From positions 1 through 48,771 of IMG/VR virus record IMGVR_UViG_3300017773_000015: a stretch of 48,771 nt of DNA. The stretch is one strand, 5' to 3'. Positions 30,810 through 39,425 of the stretch are shown here, piece by piece (the stretch's first letter is position 1; each line of letters starts with the position of its first letter). This DNA comes from a virus. Made by a program: the position numbers and the translations under genes. The notes below the pieces were generated by a model. The model worked only from the letters and a program-made list of their open reading frames with translations. It ran no database searches and was not told the DNA's origin.

Positions 30810-31430
30810 CTAGCCTCCTAGTTGTCGTAGCCTTGCTTGGAGTTGAGCTATCTGTTGTTGGATTCTTTGACGCTCTGAAGCATTTCCCTGATTCCGTACT
30901 TGATTTGTCATGCTTGGTCTGTTTGGATTTGCTCGTAATCGTGCTAGTTCTTGAGGCGTTGGAGTTCGCATCTGTGGTCTTGGCTGTTGTCTTGGTGTTA
31001 CAGGAACAGCATTAGAACGGCTTCGGTTTATGTTTGATACCATTCTTTGATACTCAGCTCGTTGCTGTGCAGTAGGAACTCTTGGTCTTGCAGGAGTGCT
31101 TCCACGTTGTTGTCTAGCTCTCATAGCTGCTTCATAGTCTGCTCGATTTCTAGCTGCTTGAGCACGACTAGGACCTTGAACAGGGCGTTGCGTTGTAGCT
31201 GTAGCTTGGTTATAAGCTCTTTTTCTAGCTGCGTCCATAGCTGCAGCACGTTGACGATTACCTACTTCCATCATAGCTCTATCTCTTCTAATCATTTCTT
31301 GACGTTTTCTTTCGGCTTCTTGTGACCCAGTTTGAATAGGAGTAGTCGCCATTCTTTGCATTGATGCAGGAGGCATAGGTTTTGCAGCACCGCCAGTTTG
31401 ATATGTACTTCTTTTTTTGTAGTTGGGCAT
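30810..31430 (-). CDS. Arg/Gln-rich disordered protein
   Basis: This 206-residue protein is rich in Arg, Gln, Pro and Ala, with short repeated-looking segments (RAQAARNRADYEAAMRARQQ; QQRAEYQRMV). The C-terminus (ERQRIQQQIAQLQARLRQLG) is a coiled coil. It should be largely unfolded and basic, perhaps a DNA-associated virion component. No family is recognised. Confidence 0.65.
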   Translation of the reverse strand: MPNYKKRSTYQTGGAAKPMPPASMQRMATTPIQTGSQEAERKRQEMIRRDRAMMEVGNRQRAAAMDAARKRAYNQATATTQRPVQGPSRAQAARNRADYEAAMRARQQRGSTPARPRVPTAQQRAEYQRMVSNINRSRSNAVPVTPRQQPRPQMRTPTPQELARLRANPNRPSMTNQVRNQGNASERQRIQQQIAQLQARLRQLGG

Positions 31431-31445
31431 AGTAGTTTCCTTTGT

Positions 31446-31850
31446 TTATTTGTTACGGCTAACGCCTTTAGTTTTTTCTACAGTTCTCATTGCACCTAAA
31501 CCTAGCATACCCATCAGTACAGGCATCATAGTTGATATATCTAGAACAGGGATTTCAATGGGAGTATCGGTAATAGCAAGCGCAAAATTTGCCATCGGGA
31601 TAAGAATGTACTGACTCGCAAGTCCAATGCAACAAGTCCAACCAACAGCCGGTCTCCAACCTGACACAAATAAGCTCTTATGTGCCGCTTCTGTCTTATT
31701 AACTTCAAGTTGCGCTTTCGCAAGCTCCTGTGCGTGTCTTTCAGCCATCGTTGATAGTTCAAACGCAATCGCATTCTTTTTGTCTTTATCCTCTATAAAT
31801 TTATCTAACAGTCCTGAAACTGGACCAACCAAAGAATTTAAGTTTATCAT
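31446..31850 (-). CDS. 3-TM-type holin
   Basis: This 134-residue protein has an N-terminal charged helix (EDKDKKNAIAFELSTMAERH, then AQELAKAQLEVN), followed by SLFVSGWRPAVGWTCCIGLA, typical of the GTA-type 3-TM holin family. Hydrophobic segments cover about 64-90 and 103-122. It should permeabilise the inner membrane to release the M15 endolysin encoded in the same block. It lies 3 nt after the TM/coiled-coil gene. Confidence 0.82.
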   Translation of the reverse strand: MINLNSLVGPVSGLLDKFIEDKDKKNAIAFELSTMAERHAQELAKAQLEVNKTEAAHKSLFVSGWRPAVGWTCCIGLASQYILIPMANFALAITDTPIEIPVLDISTMMPVLMGMLGLGAMRTVEKTKGVSRNK

Positions 31851-31853
31851 ATT

Positions 31854-32330
31854 TTATTTTAACGGATTGCTGACATAATCTAAACCCTGCCAAAGCTCCG
31901 AGACCTCCCTGTTTAATGTCTTAAATTTAGACTCAATGTCTTTCATGTTATCTGCTATGAGCTCAGCTTTAGTTACTGTAGCTTTCATAGCTTCTATTTC
32001 TTTTTCTAAGCCTGCTAGTTTATCTGAAACTTGTAGCAGCTTCTCTTGTTGTTCAGCAATAGTCTTCAAGTTAACTCCTAGCTCTGCTAATTTACCTTGT
32101 AGTTTAGATACATCGTTAGCTTCAAGGCTCTGTTCAATCAATGTAACTCGTTCTTCTAAAGGCGTTACATTAGGAATAAATACACTTTCAACACCTTCTA
32201 GTCTTGAGTATAGACTAGAGGCTGTCCACACACCACCGCCAATTGTTGTAGCTAAAGAAAACACAACAGCTATGTAGATTCCTTTTAGCTTTACTCCGCC
32301 TATTGTTAGTTCTGCATCAGCTAAACTCAT
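31854..32330 (-). CDS. N-terminal TM plus coiled-coil protein, possible inner spanin
   Basis: This 158-residue protein has one hydrophobic segment (GIYIAVVFSLATTIGGGVWT, about 17-36) and then a long coiled coil (about 60-150, LKTIAEQQEKLLQVSDKLAG). That is the layout of inner-membrane spanins, but no matching lipoprotein partner is clear, and its Pro-poor tail is unlike typical Rz proteins. It lies in the lysis block between secreted proteins and holin, joined to the upstream gene by ATGA. Confidence 0.6.
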   Translation of the reverse strand: MSLADAELTIGGVKLKGIYIAVVFSLATTIGGGVWTASSLYSRLEGVESVFIPNVTPLEERVTLIEQSLEANDVSKLQGKLAELGVNLKTIAEQQEKLLQVSDKLAGLEKEIEAMKATVTKAELIADNMKDIESKFKTLNREVSELWQGLDYVSNPLK

Positions 32331-33166
32331 TCACATTCACCGTACATATAGCAGTTATGATTTTGCACGGCTAATGGAGAGCTTAAATAAAACTCAGACT
32401 CACTACCTGCCGTAAGTATATCAGCCTCAGAAAAGTACATATCTAAACCATAGCTTTGACCGTTAAGGTATACGGCAGAAGCGTTGTTAGTATTAGCCCA
32501 AGCCATCTTAACCCATTGATTACCTGCACTGTACGATACAGTAGCTTGCTCTGCAGTTGTGTTGTTATTCTCAGCGCCTTGCTCTAAGAATGTTACGGCT
32601 TCTTTGTTACTTGCTACCGCTAGGAATGCACTAGCGTTGTTAGCATGGGTTTCAATGTCATCAATAGACTGATTGTATGTGTCTACATCGTCTTGAGATA
32701 TTGTTAGCACTTCTTGGTTCTGCGCTACAAACTCTTGCACTTCAGCTTCTTCTTGAGGTGACTCAGCTTCTACAACTTTGGTGGCTACTTCTTGTACAGA
32801 AATCATATCAACTACAACTTCTGTAAATGTGTCAATAGCGTTATCCATCAAATCAAGTTCTGTATTAGCCTTTAGTTCTAGTACAGTCTGTACGTCACCA
32901 TAAGGCATATAGTTTACAGCAAAGCTAGATAGTGCATTGTTATATGCATCTAATTGTTCTGTACTAATATGTGCAGTAGACGATAGTGTACCATTACTTA
33001 ATCCACTACCTGCATAAGAGTATTCAGTAGCAGCACCAACTAACTTAACGCCTCTATCAATTTGATTAACAATATCAGTAGAAGTGTTTATTAAATTATC
33101 TAACTCATTTGATTGAGCTACGGAACATAGTGCTAACAGAGGGAGCATCTTCAGCGTGTTCTTCAT
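32327..33166 (-). CDS. Secreted protein, unknown (279 aa)
   Basis: The start I choose is the ATG at 33166, because GGAG lies 9 nt upstream and it opens directly into a signal peptide, MKNTLKMLPLLALCSVAQSN, with an A-x-S cleavage pattern. A TTG at 33199 would add 11 residues and bury the signal. The mature part is acidic and helical (LDAYNNALSSFAVNYM; VVDMISVQEVATKVVEAESP) and ends in NCYMYGECE. The signal peptide region is encoded over the end of the upstream gene in another frame (62 nt). No family is recognised; a role in host envelope exit or superinfection exclusion is possible. Confidence 0.7.
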   Translation of the reverse strand: MKNTLKMLPLLALCSVAQSNELDNLINTSTDIVNQIDRGVKLVGAATEYSYAGSGLSNGTLSSTAHISTEQLDAYNNALSSFAVNYMPYGDVQTVLELKANTELDLMDNAIDTFTEVVVDMISVQEVATKVVEAESPQEEAEVQEFVAQNQEVLTISQDDVDTYNQSIDDIETHANNASAFLAVASNKEAVTFLEQGAENNNTTAEQATVSYSAGNQWVKMAWANTNNASAVYLNGQSYGLDMYFSEADILTAGSESEFYLSSPLAVQNHNCYMYGECE

Positions 33167-33731
33167 TAATTGTTTCTCCAATGTTGAGAATAGAGTCATA
33201 CCATTCTTTAGTTTTTTTGTTGTAGTCTGGGATATAAATCTCAGGATTCATTTTCATTGCAAGGTAAGCTCGTTTACCTGCAACAAGTCTAGAGTTTTGT
33301 AGTATTGGACAGGGTGTACCTGACACAAACATTGACTTCCAAATCTCTAGAGAGTCGCACATCCTTGATACTGCTGCTACTTTCATGCCCAAGTCTGACA
33401 GTAGCTTAGCGTCCCTACGTCTATCACAGTTCGGGTCAACTTCATAAGAGCCGCTAGATATACCAACACCTACTGTTTGAAGAGAGCCACCCGTACCTTT
33501 AAGACAAGTGTCCATACCATTAGACATATAGCTTGGTGTAATTGCAGAGCCTACTGGCATTTCAGAACTAGACCCTGCACCGTTATATGTATTAGATATG
33601 CTTTTGTCTTCGGTATTATTGTTACTATTTGTAGTGCTACCATCTCCATGAAAGGTATTTAAAGAACCTTCTTGGGAGTTGTCCGCACTTACAGCTGCCG
33701 AAAACAGCAAAAGAAACAACAAGCGTTTCAT
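33105..33731 (-). CDS. Secreted Cys-containing protein (208 aa)
   Basis: The start is the ATG at 33731, sharing a base with the endolysin TAA (TAATG). A GTG at 33743 would add four residues. The signal peptide is MKRLLFLLLFSAAVSADNS with cleavage after AVSA. The N-terminal mature part is Ser/Asn/Thr-rich. The C-terminal domain has DPNCDRRRDAKLLSDLGMKV, then AAVSRMCDSLEIWKSM and SGTPCP, a Cys pattern I recall from other marine phage proteins. It is periplasmic or exported; its role is unknown. Confidence 0.7.
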   Translation of the reverse strand: MKRLLFLLLFSAAVSADNSQEGSLNTFHGDGSTTNSNNNTEDKSISNTYNGAGSSSEMPVGSAITPSYMSNGMDTCLKGTGGSLQTVGVGISSGSYEVDPNCDRRRDAKLLSDLGMKVAAVSRMCDSLEIWKSMFVSGTPCPILQNSRLVAGKRAYLAMKMNPEIYIPDYNKKTKEWYDSILNIGETINEEHAEDAPSVSTMFRSSIK

Positions 33732-34081
33732 TAATACTTCCACATCACAGGAGTAGTATCACGGACATCAACGTGAATAAATCCTCGTGCAACCCCTACA
33801 CCTGTAAATCCCATAGCTAAAGCATTCTTAACAATAGCCATGCGTTGAGCACCACCATTGACAGCTATATCAGCTGCAATACCTTTGGCGTGAGTGCCGG
33901 GCTTTGCTTTCTTTGATTCTATGCTGTGCTTTTCAGAACGATAACCGCTAGTAATATGGAATGGAAACCCACAAGCAGCTCGAAGCTCGTCTAGTTTGTG
34001 TATAAACTCTACGTCCATGTTGTTCTCGCCAGTTTCTTGGCAATCAAAATCAGATAGTTTAAAATATTTAAATTCGCTCAC
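33731..34081 (-). CDS. M15-type peptidase, endolysin
   Basis: This 116-residue protein is a compact zinc D-Ala-D-Ala/endopeptidase of the Peptidase_M15 type. The motif FHITSGYRSEKH (about 41-52), then H64-AKGIAAD71, then FIHVDVR (H103, D105) supplies the two His, one Asp and the second His expected for zinc binding and catalysis. It has no signal peptide, so a holin must release it. It sits between the large polyvalent protein and the two secreted proteins. It should cleave peptidoglycan cross-bridges at lysis. Confidence 0.88.
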   Translation of the reverse strand: MSEFKYFKLSDFDCQETGENNMDVEFIHKLDELRAACGFPFHITSGYRSEKHSIESKKAKPGTHAKGIAADIAVNGGAQRMAIVKNALAMGFTGVGVARGFIHVDVRDTTPVMWKY

Positions 34082-34090
34082 ATTGTTTCC

Positions 34091-37000
34091 TTATTTTGAG
34101 TTAGTTACTAGACCGCCTTCTGCAAACATAGGTAGTCCTTTAAGTATATCTCTACGCATTTTTTCTGTTATTTCCATTACTGGAAGAGTTACAGTTTCAT
34201 CATTGCGATAGATTTTTTTAAGTTTAATTTTAACTTTATATTTATCAGCAAACTGTTTATTCATAAGACTTATTAATGTTTTATCATAAAACTCAAGCTG
34301 CTTATTACCACCTAGTGTTGTTTTATTTCCGTAGCCATTTTGATAAAAAGAATATTTATCTGTGACATTAACAGGTTTACTATCTGTTATTAAGTCGTAT
34401 CTTTCTTTACCTACATAGTTTTGAGCTTCTTTTTTACTGTTGAATTTTTTATTTACTTCAGTACGCTCAATAGCATTTTCATTTTTACCTTGAACTCTTA
34501 CATTTCCATTTTTATATTCTGTAATAAAAATGTTATCTACTTCGTGCATTTGATTATTTCGTAAGCCTTGAATCTTACCAGTAGTTAAAGCAACTTGATT
34601 ATAGTTTCCTTTGGCAGCTTCTATCATTGCTTGTTTTAAACCTACCAATGCCCACTGTTTTTCGTTTTTAAAAGGAAGATTTGGAATGTAGCCAACATTT
34701 GAATATTCTTCAAGTTCTTTTTTTACTTTTGCAAGTGAGGATAAAGCCGCTTCTTGGTTTGTTTTAAATTGCTTTTTACTAATTCTATTATATTCATAAT
34801 CCATTTCTAAGTCTTCTAGCACATCTTCTATTTGAAATCTTTCTTCTTCTAATTTTGTCATAGCTTGATATGTAGTGTCATACTCTTTTTGGTTAGTAAT
34901 ATATAGACCTTTAGCTTTTTGATGAACATCGCTTTGTATTTCATCTATCAATAAAGTTTTAGCTTTACTATCAACAGGTCTAACATCTGCTAATCTAACA
35001 TGAGATACAAAATTTTTCAATGATGGAAAGTGGTCATGTTCAAAATCTAATTTTAGTTTTCTAAACTTATCAGGTAAGCTAACAACTAATTCTCTATAGT
35101 TTTTAGTTTTTTCTCCTTCAAAAGCATATCTTAAATGCATTTGCTGTGCTCTAAAATCAAAACCTTTAGGAACTGCATCACCGTCTACTTTAGGTAGATT
35201 TGCTTCTGCTCTAGCAAAAACAGATTCTGCTAATTCTTCATAAGCTTCGGCACTTAAATCGGCTATACCTTCAAGTTCTTCAGGAGAGTTATCTCTTAAC
35301 CAATAGTGAACAAAATCTTCAGGGTCGTCTAATTCCATGTGAAGCTCAGTCCCATCATAATCATAGTCTGGTTCACGAAAGTCACGACTAGTAGTCCCTT
35401 GATTAATTTCTAAATCAAATTTAGTATCTTCAAAGTATTCAACTACTTGCTCTTTTGTTACAGGTTTTTGATTACCAAATACTTTTTCAGCGCCTGTCCA
35501 ATCAAGCTCATCTTTAGTAACTCCTTTAGCTTTTTTAAGTTGGTTTAACCAGTATTGCCCTGCTTTAGGTTTAGAACCTTCTAACGCTAACGCTGCTTTA
35601 TGCAGAGGACTATAGAATCCCGATTGTTGTTTATCTACAAAAATCTTAACTTCAGGTTTAAGGTGCTCTTGATATTTGTTTCGTGTGTTACGAACTATAT
35701 TTGAAACAGCATAGCTAAGCTTACCTTCTGGGTCTAACTCCATTTGACGTTGCCCAATAGTTTTTAAAGCATATTTGTGAGCTTCAGAAAAACCTGCAGA
35801 ATCTTGGAACTCTGTCCAGTTAGCTTCCATTTCATCTGGGTCTTTACTATCTACAGCTTTTTTCCACTTAGGATTTTTTTCTAACTGAGTTAGCGGTAAA
35901 TCTCTTTTACGTATTTCATTTACAATTAAAGAGTTTACAAAGTCTAAAGTATCGTTGTTAGATAAATCTATAGCACCTTCGTTTTGCAAATCTGTTAAGC
36001 CTTGTTTAATTTCAGCTGCAGATTTTTTCCTAGCTTTAGAATTTAAAACACCATCTGTTGCATCTGTAACAACTTTTTTAACAACGCTATTTATATCTAA
36101 CAAATCTGTTACTTTTCTGCCTATTTTACCTCCTACAATACCACCAATAGCATATCCTACAGGAGCAGGCTCTTCCTCAAATTTAGGAATAAACCTATCA
36201 AAAGTATCTTTTTGAAGTTGAGTTGCGCTTCTCTTATAGTGTTGAACTTCTTCGTCTCCCAAAAGTTGTTTACCAAAATAGCTTCCAGAATATACAGGTA
36301 CTTTATTAGCTAGTGTAGGTATAATGCCCCTGTTGTAAACACTCATTACATCTGAAGCCATTGGTCCAAACGGCAGTGTAACATACGGAGCATTACTGTC
36401 AGAGTATTTAGCATTGTCTCGTGCTCTTTTAAGCATGTCAAAGAATACACCGTTACCACCCCAACGTGCTAATGAATTTCCTAAAATCTCAGGAAGTTCT
36501 TTGTTGCGCTCGCTTTCTCCATCAGTACGCAGATGGTTTGTCCAACGTGCCATGCCTGTCATTAAAAAAGCAGCAGGTAAAGTTTTGTATAAGTTTCTTA
36601 CTGGGTTTTTTGCAATTCGCTTACCTGCTTGTTTCATAACAGTATTTGTAAATGCCATTGGATAGCCTAGCAGTTGAAACAAAATAGCTGTTTTAGGATT
36701 AGAATGCAGCAAAGGTTTTAAGCCTGACATAGCTGTAGGTTGTAGAATTACGGAGTCTGTATATCTAGCAGCGCCTCGTAGTAAGCCTTCATTATAAAAC
36801 TTACTGTTTAATTTACCACCTGCATTTAACCAAGCTACACCTTCTTTGTAATTAATATCTAGTTCTTTTAATTCGTCTACTAAACTTTTACCTACTTTAT
36901 CTAATGGTCCGTTTTTATAAGCTGCCAAAGCTTCTAAGTTTTCTCGAATCATTTTTTTGCCTGTACTAAACGAAACAGTCTGAACAAAACGAGTCCATTG

Positions 37001-39409
37001 GTCTAGCATGTTAGCACGGAAAAACTTATTACTTACATTTTGCATACCTTCATTTACTAAGTCATCGCCTGCTAAACGATTGCCTAGTTGAGCCATATTT
37101 TGATTTATGTTAATACTAAACTTACGCATTTCAGACAAAGCTTCTGCAGCAGTAAGTCCATACTCATCTGTAAGTTTTGCTTGTAAATCGTCAGTTACAT
37201 ACTTATGACTAATATTCATAGCGTCTTTTAAACCTTTAACGCTATTTGTTAATCCACCACGAGACAAGTTTAACATTACTTCTGTTAAGCTAGATACTGT
37301 AGCTAATCCTAGATAAGCTATACGAGTAGTCAAACCATACGCATCTGTTAAGTTTTGACCAGTTTTTCCGTACCTGTCAAGACCTTCACCAGTTGCATGT
37401 TTGTAAAGAGACTCAATTTGTTTTGCGTGTGCAGCTGTAAATTTACCACCGCCTTTTGTAATCTCTTCTCGTATTCTATTTACCCAAAATTTATTAAAGT
37501 CATCTACATTATTTACACCTAAAACACGGTGTTTAGCTATAGCTTTACTTGCTTGAAAAGTATACGCATGTAATGAACCTAAAACATCATCATTCAAATA
37601 TTTTTGGAAAGCCGCATCTTCACCAATATCTACTAGCTTACGTTGCGAAGAAAAGAAATATCCTGTACCACCTCCAGTGTCTATTTGGTTTTGCACATCA
37701 AGCATATTATCTACAGTTTTTTTAGCTTCTGTAGGACTTAATCCTGCTTTTTGCACTAGTAGGTTCATAAACTCAGTTTGATTATCTTCAATAGCTTTTC
37801 TATCCCACATACGAGGAATATAATTATCAACAAGCTTATCAATCGCACCAACTTGTTTAAGGCTTACACCCATTTCATTGTACAATTCTTTTGTAGCTTG
37901 AGCAGCTTTGTTGACTGCTCTGTTTGTAGCTGAGTCTAAACCTTCGTGTTGAACAGCTTTATTGCTTCGCAAAGTAATCATTAGTGCATCATTAATAGCT
38001 TGAGACAAACTGCCGTCTTTGTTAGCCAAGCCTACCTCATCTACAATTACTCGAAACTTTTCGTTAAAATGTCCGTTCATTTCACGTTGAACTTCAGATA
38101 AATCTTGACCTATTCTTTGCTGCGCTTCAACACTTGTTTTAATTCCAAACTCATAAGACAATCTTTCTTGTAGTTGTCGTGCAGTACCAGATAGTCTAAG
38201 GTGTGGCGACAATACCCCTGCGGCTTTACCAAACATATTGCCTGTTAAATCTGCAGCTGTTTCATATATAGTTTGTTTTAGTTGATTTCTAGCACTTTCT
38301 ACAGTCTCTTCTCCGTTAGCTAGCGCTCTAATTCTAGAAAGAATTTCTTTCTTAGTTTTTTCTCCACCACCCAAGTCGCCTACTAGTTTATTGACTGCTT
38401 GCTCTACAGGCTCACCAAAATCAAGTTCACCTTGTTTAGGAAGAGGTTTCCAAACTCCTGCTAAGCCTTTAGGAGTTTTAGGTTTTTTAGGTTTAGTAGC
38501 AACATCGTCTGCTAGTTTTAGTTCTAGCTGCTCTAATAACTGATTAGCTGATGGAGGCAATAATTCACCTTCAGCTGCTTCGTCATACAACTGAGCTGCT
38601 TTTTCTGTAGGTACTTTAGCATCTCCATCAGTAGCTTTTTGGAAATATTTGTTTCCTATTGCACTTCCTGCACGGTACAAACCGTAACCAAAAGCTGCAC
38701 CGGCTGTTGTAGAAATACTTGCACGAAGAGGATTAATAGCGTCTACTTCATCTAAAGCAACTTCTTGGCTTTGCATTGCTAAATCACCTGCACCGCCATA
38801 ATATGCACCCATAGAAATAGCAAATTTCTTAGGATTGTTTCTAATAGCTGCACCGCTAGCTGCAATAGCATGTTTAAGTTTGTTACGGGCTGCAGTACCT
38901 GCTGTTTTTTTAGCTGCTTGAGAAGCTACAAAGCTTCCACCAAGAGTTTTAGGAGCTGCTAAAACACTTCCTAGTGTCATAACCATTTCAGGATTAAATA
39001 TCATATCAGAGCCAATATCTTTTATTGCTCCTAATACTTCTCCTGTACCTGTAACACTAGCAGCTTCAAACTTATCTCTAAATATTCTATACGCTTCTTT
39101 TACATTTTCTGGAGCATCTTTAAAAACTAATGCTTTAGCTGCAGGTGCACCTATTCTATATAAGTCATCACGAGCAAACTCAACAGGGTCATCTTGTTCT
39201 CCCATTGTTGCTCCGGCATCTAGTAATCTAGAAGCTGCTGTTTTATTTTCTGCTAAATAATCAGTAATTATATCAAACTGTCTTTTAACTAAAGGGTCGT
39301 TTGAAAAATCTGTTACTGAGTAATTTGAAGATGTAGAAGTAGGCTTATAGTTTGCATCGTCATCAAACTTAACACCTTCTTTTTGTTCAATATAATCTAT
39401 CAAAGACAT
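34091..39409 (-). CDS. Large polyvalent virion/ejection protein (1772 aa)
   Basis: This protein has several recognisable parts. The N-terminus (1-250) is Ala/Gly-rich with membrane-like stretches. Around 700-950 lies a helical domain containing FQLLGYPMAFTNTVMKQAGK (near 915), typical of the LPD38-type region of podovirus ejection proteins. Near 1085 is GYAIGGIVGGKIG. The C-terminal third has LLIDEIQSDVHQKAKG (about 1485), a motif found in large polyvalent proteins. It ends with DILKGLPMFAEGGLVTNSK, another motif of that group. No lytic transglycosylase domain is seen, unlike T7 gp16. It is probably ejected into the host with DNA. The late position and size fit; details are inference. Confidence 0.78.
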   Translation of the reverse strand: MSLIDYIEQKEGVKFDDDANYKPTSTSSNYSVTDFSNDPLVKRQFDIITDYLAENKTAASRLLDAGATMGEQDDPVEFARDDLYRIGAPAAKALVFKDAPENVKEAYRIFRDKFEAASVTGTGEVLGAIKDIGSDMIFNPEMVMTLGSVLAAPKTLGGSFVASQAAKKTAGTAARNKLKHAIAASGAAIRNNPKKFAISMGAYYGGAGDLAMQSQEVALDEVDAINPLRASISTTAGAAFGYGLYRAGSAIGNKYFQKATDGDAKVPTEKAAQLYDEAAEGELLPPSANQLLEQLELKLADDVATKPKKPKTPKGLAGVWKPLPKQGELDFGEPVEQAVNKLVGDLGGGEKTKKEILSRIRALANGEETVESARNQLKQTIYETAADLTGNMFGKAAGVLSPHLRLSGTARQLQERLSYEFGIKTSVEAQQRIGQDLSEVQREMNGHFNEKFRVIVDEVGLANKDGSLSQAINDALMITLRSNKAVQHEGLDSATNRAVNKAAQATKELYNEMGVSLKQVGAIDKLVDNYIPRMWDRKAIEDNQTEFMNLLVQKAGLSPTEAKKTVDNMLDVQNQIDTGGGTGYFFSSQRKLVDIGEDAAFQKYLNDDVLGSLHAYTFQASKAIAKHRVLGVNNVDDFNKFWVNRIREEITKGGGKFTAAHAKQIESLYKHATGEGLDRYGKTGQNLTDAYGLTTRIAYLGLATVSSLTEVMLNLSRGGLTNSVKGLKDAMNISHKYVTDDLQAKLTDEYGLTAAEALSEMRKFSININQNMAQLGNRLAGDDLVNEGMQNVSNKFFRANMLDQWTRFVQTVSFSTGKKMIRENLEALAAYKNGPLDKVGKSLVDELKELDINYKEGVAWLNAGGKLNSKFYNEGLLRGAARYTDSVILQPTAMSGLKPLLHSNPKTAILFQLLGYPMAFTNTVMKQAGKRIAKNPVRNLYKTLPAAFLMTGMARWTNHLRTDGESERNKELPEILGNSLARWGGNGVFFDMLKRARDNAKYSDSNAPYVTLPFGPMASDVMSVYNRGIIPTLANKVPVYSGSYFGKQLLGDEEVQHYKRSATQLQKDTFDRFIPKFEEEPAPVGYAIGGIVGGKIGRKVTDLLDINSVVKKVVTDATDGVLNSKARKKSAAEIKQGLTDLQNEGAIDLSNNDTLDFVNSLIVNEIRKRDLPLTQLEKNPKWKKAVDSKDPDEMEANWTEFQDSAGFSEAHKYALKTIGQRQMELDPEGKLSYAVSNIVRNTRNKYQEHLKPEVKIFVDKQQSGFYSPLHKAALALEGSKPKAGQYWLNQLKKAKGVTKDELDWTGAEKVFGNQKPVTKEQVVEYFEDTKFDLEINQGTTSRDFREPDYDYDGTELHMELDDPEDFVHYWLRDNSPEELEGIADLSAEAYEELAESVFARAEANLPKVDGDAVPKGFDFRAQQMHLRYAFEGEKTKNYRELVVSLPDKFRKLKLDFEHDHFPSLKNFVSHVRLADVRPVDSKAKTLLIDEIQSDVHQKAKGLYITNQKEYDTTYQAMTKLEEERFQIEDVLEDLEMDYEYNRISKKQFKTNQEAALSSLAKVKKELEEYSNVGYIPNLPFKNEKQWALVGLKQAMIEAAKGNYNQVALTTGKIQGLRNNQMHEVDNIFITEYKNGNVRVQGKNENAIERTEVNKKFNSKKEAQNYVGKERYDLITDSKPVNVTDKYSFYQNGYGNKTTLGGNKQLEFYDKTLISLMNKQFADKYKVKIKLKKIYRNDETVTLPVMEITEKMRRDILKGLPMFAEGGLVTNSK

Positions 39410-39425
39410 ATATTATTTCCTTTCC

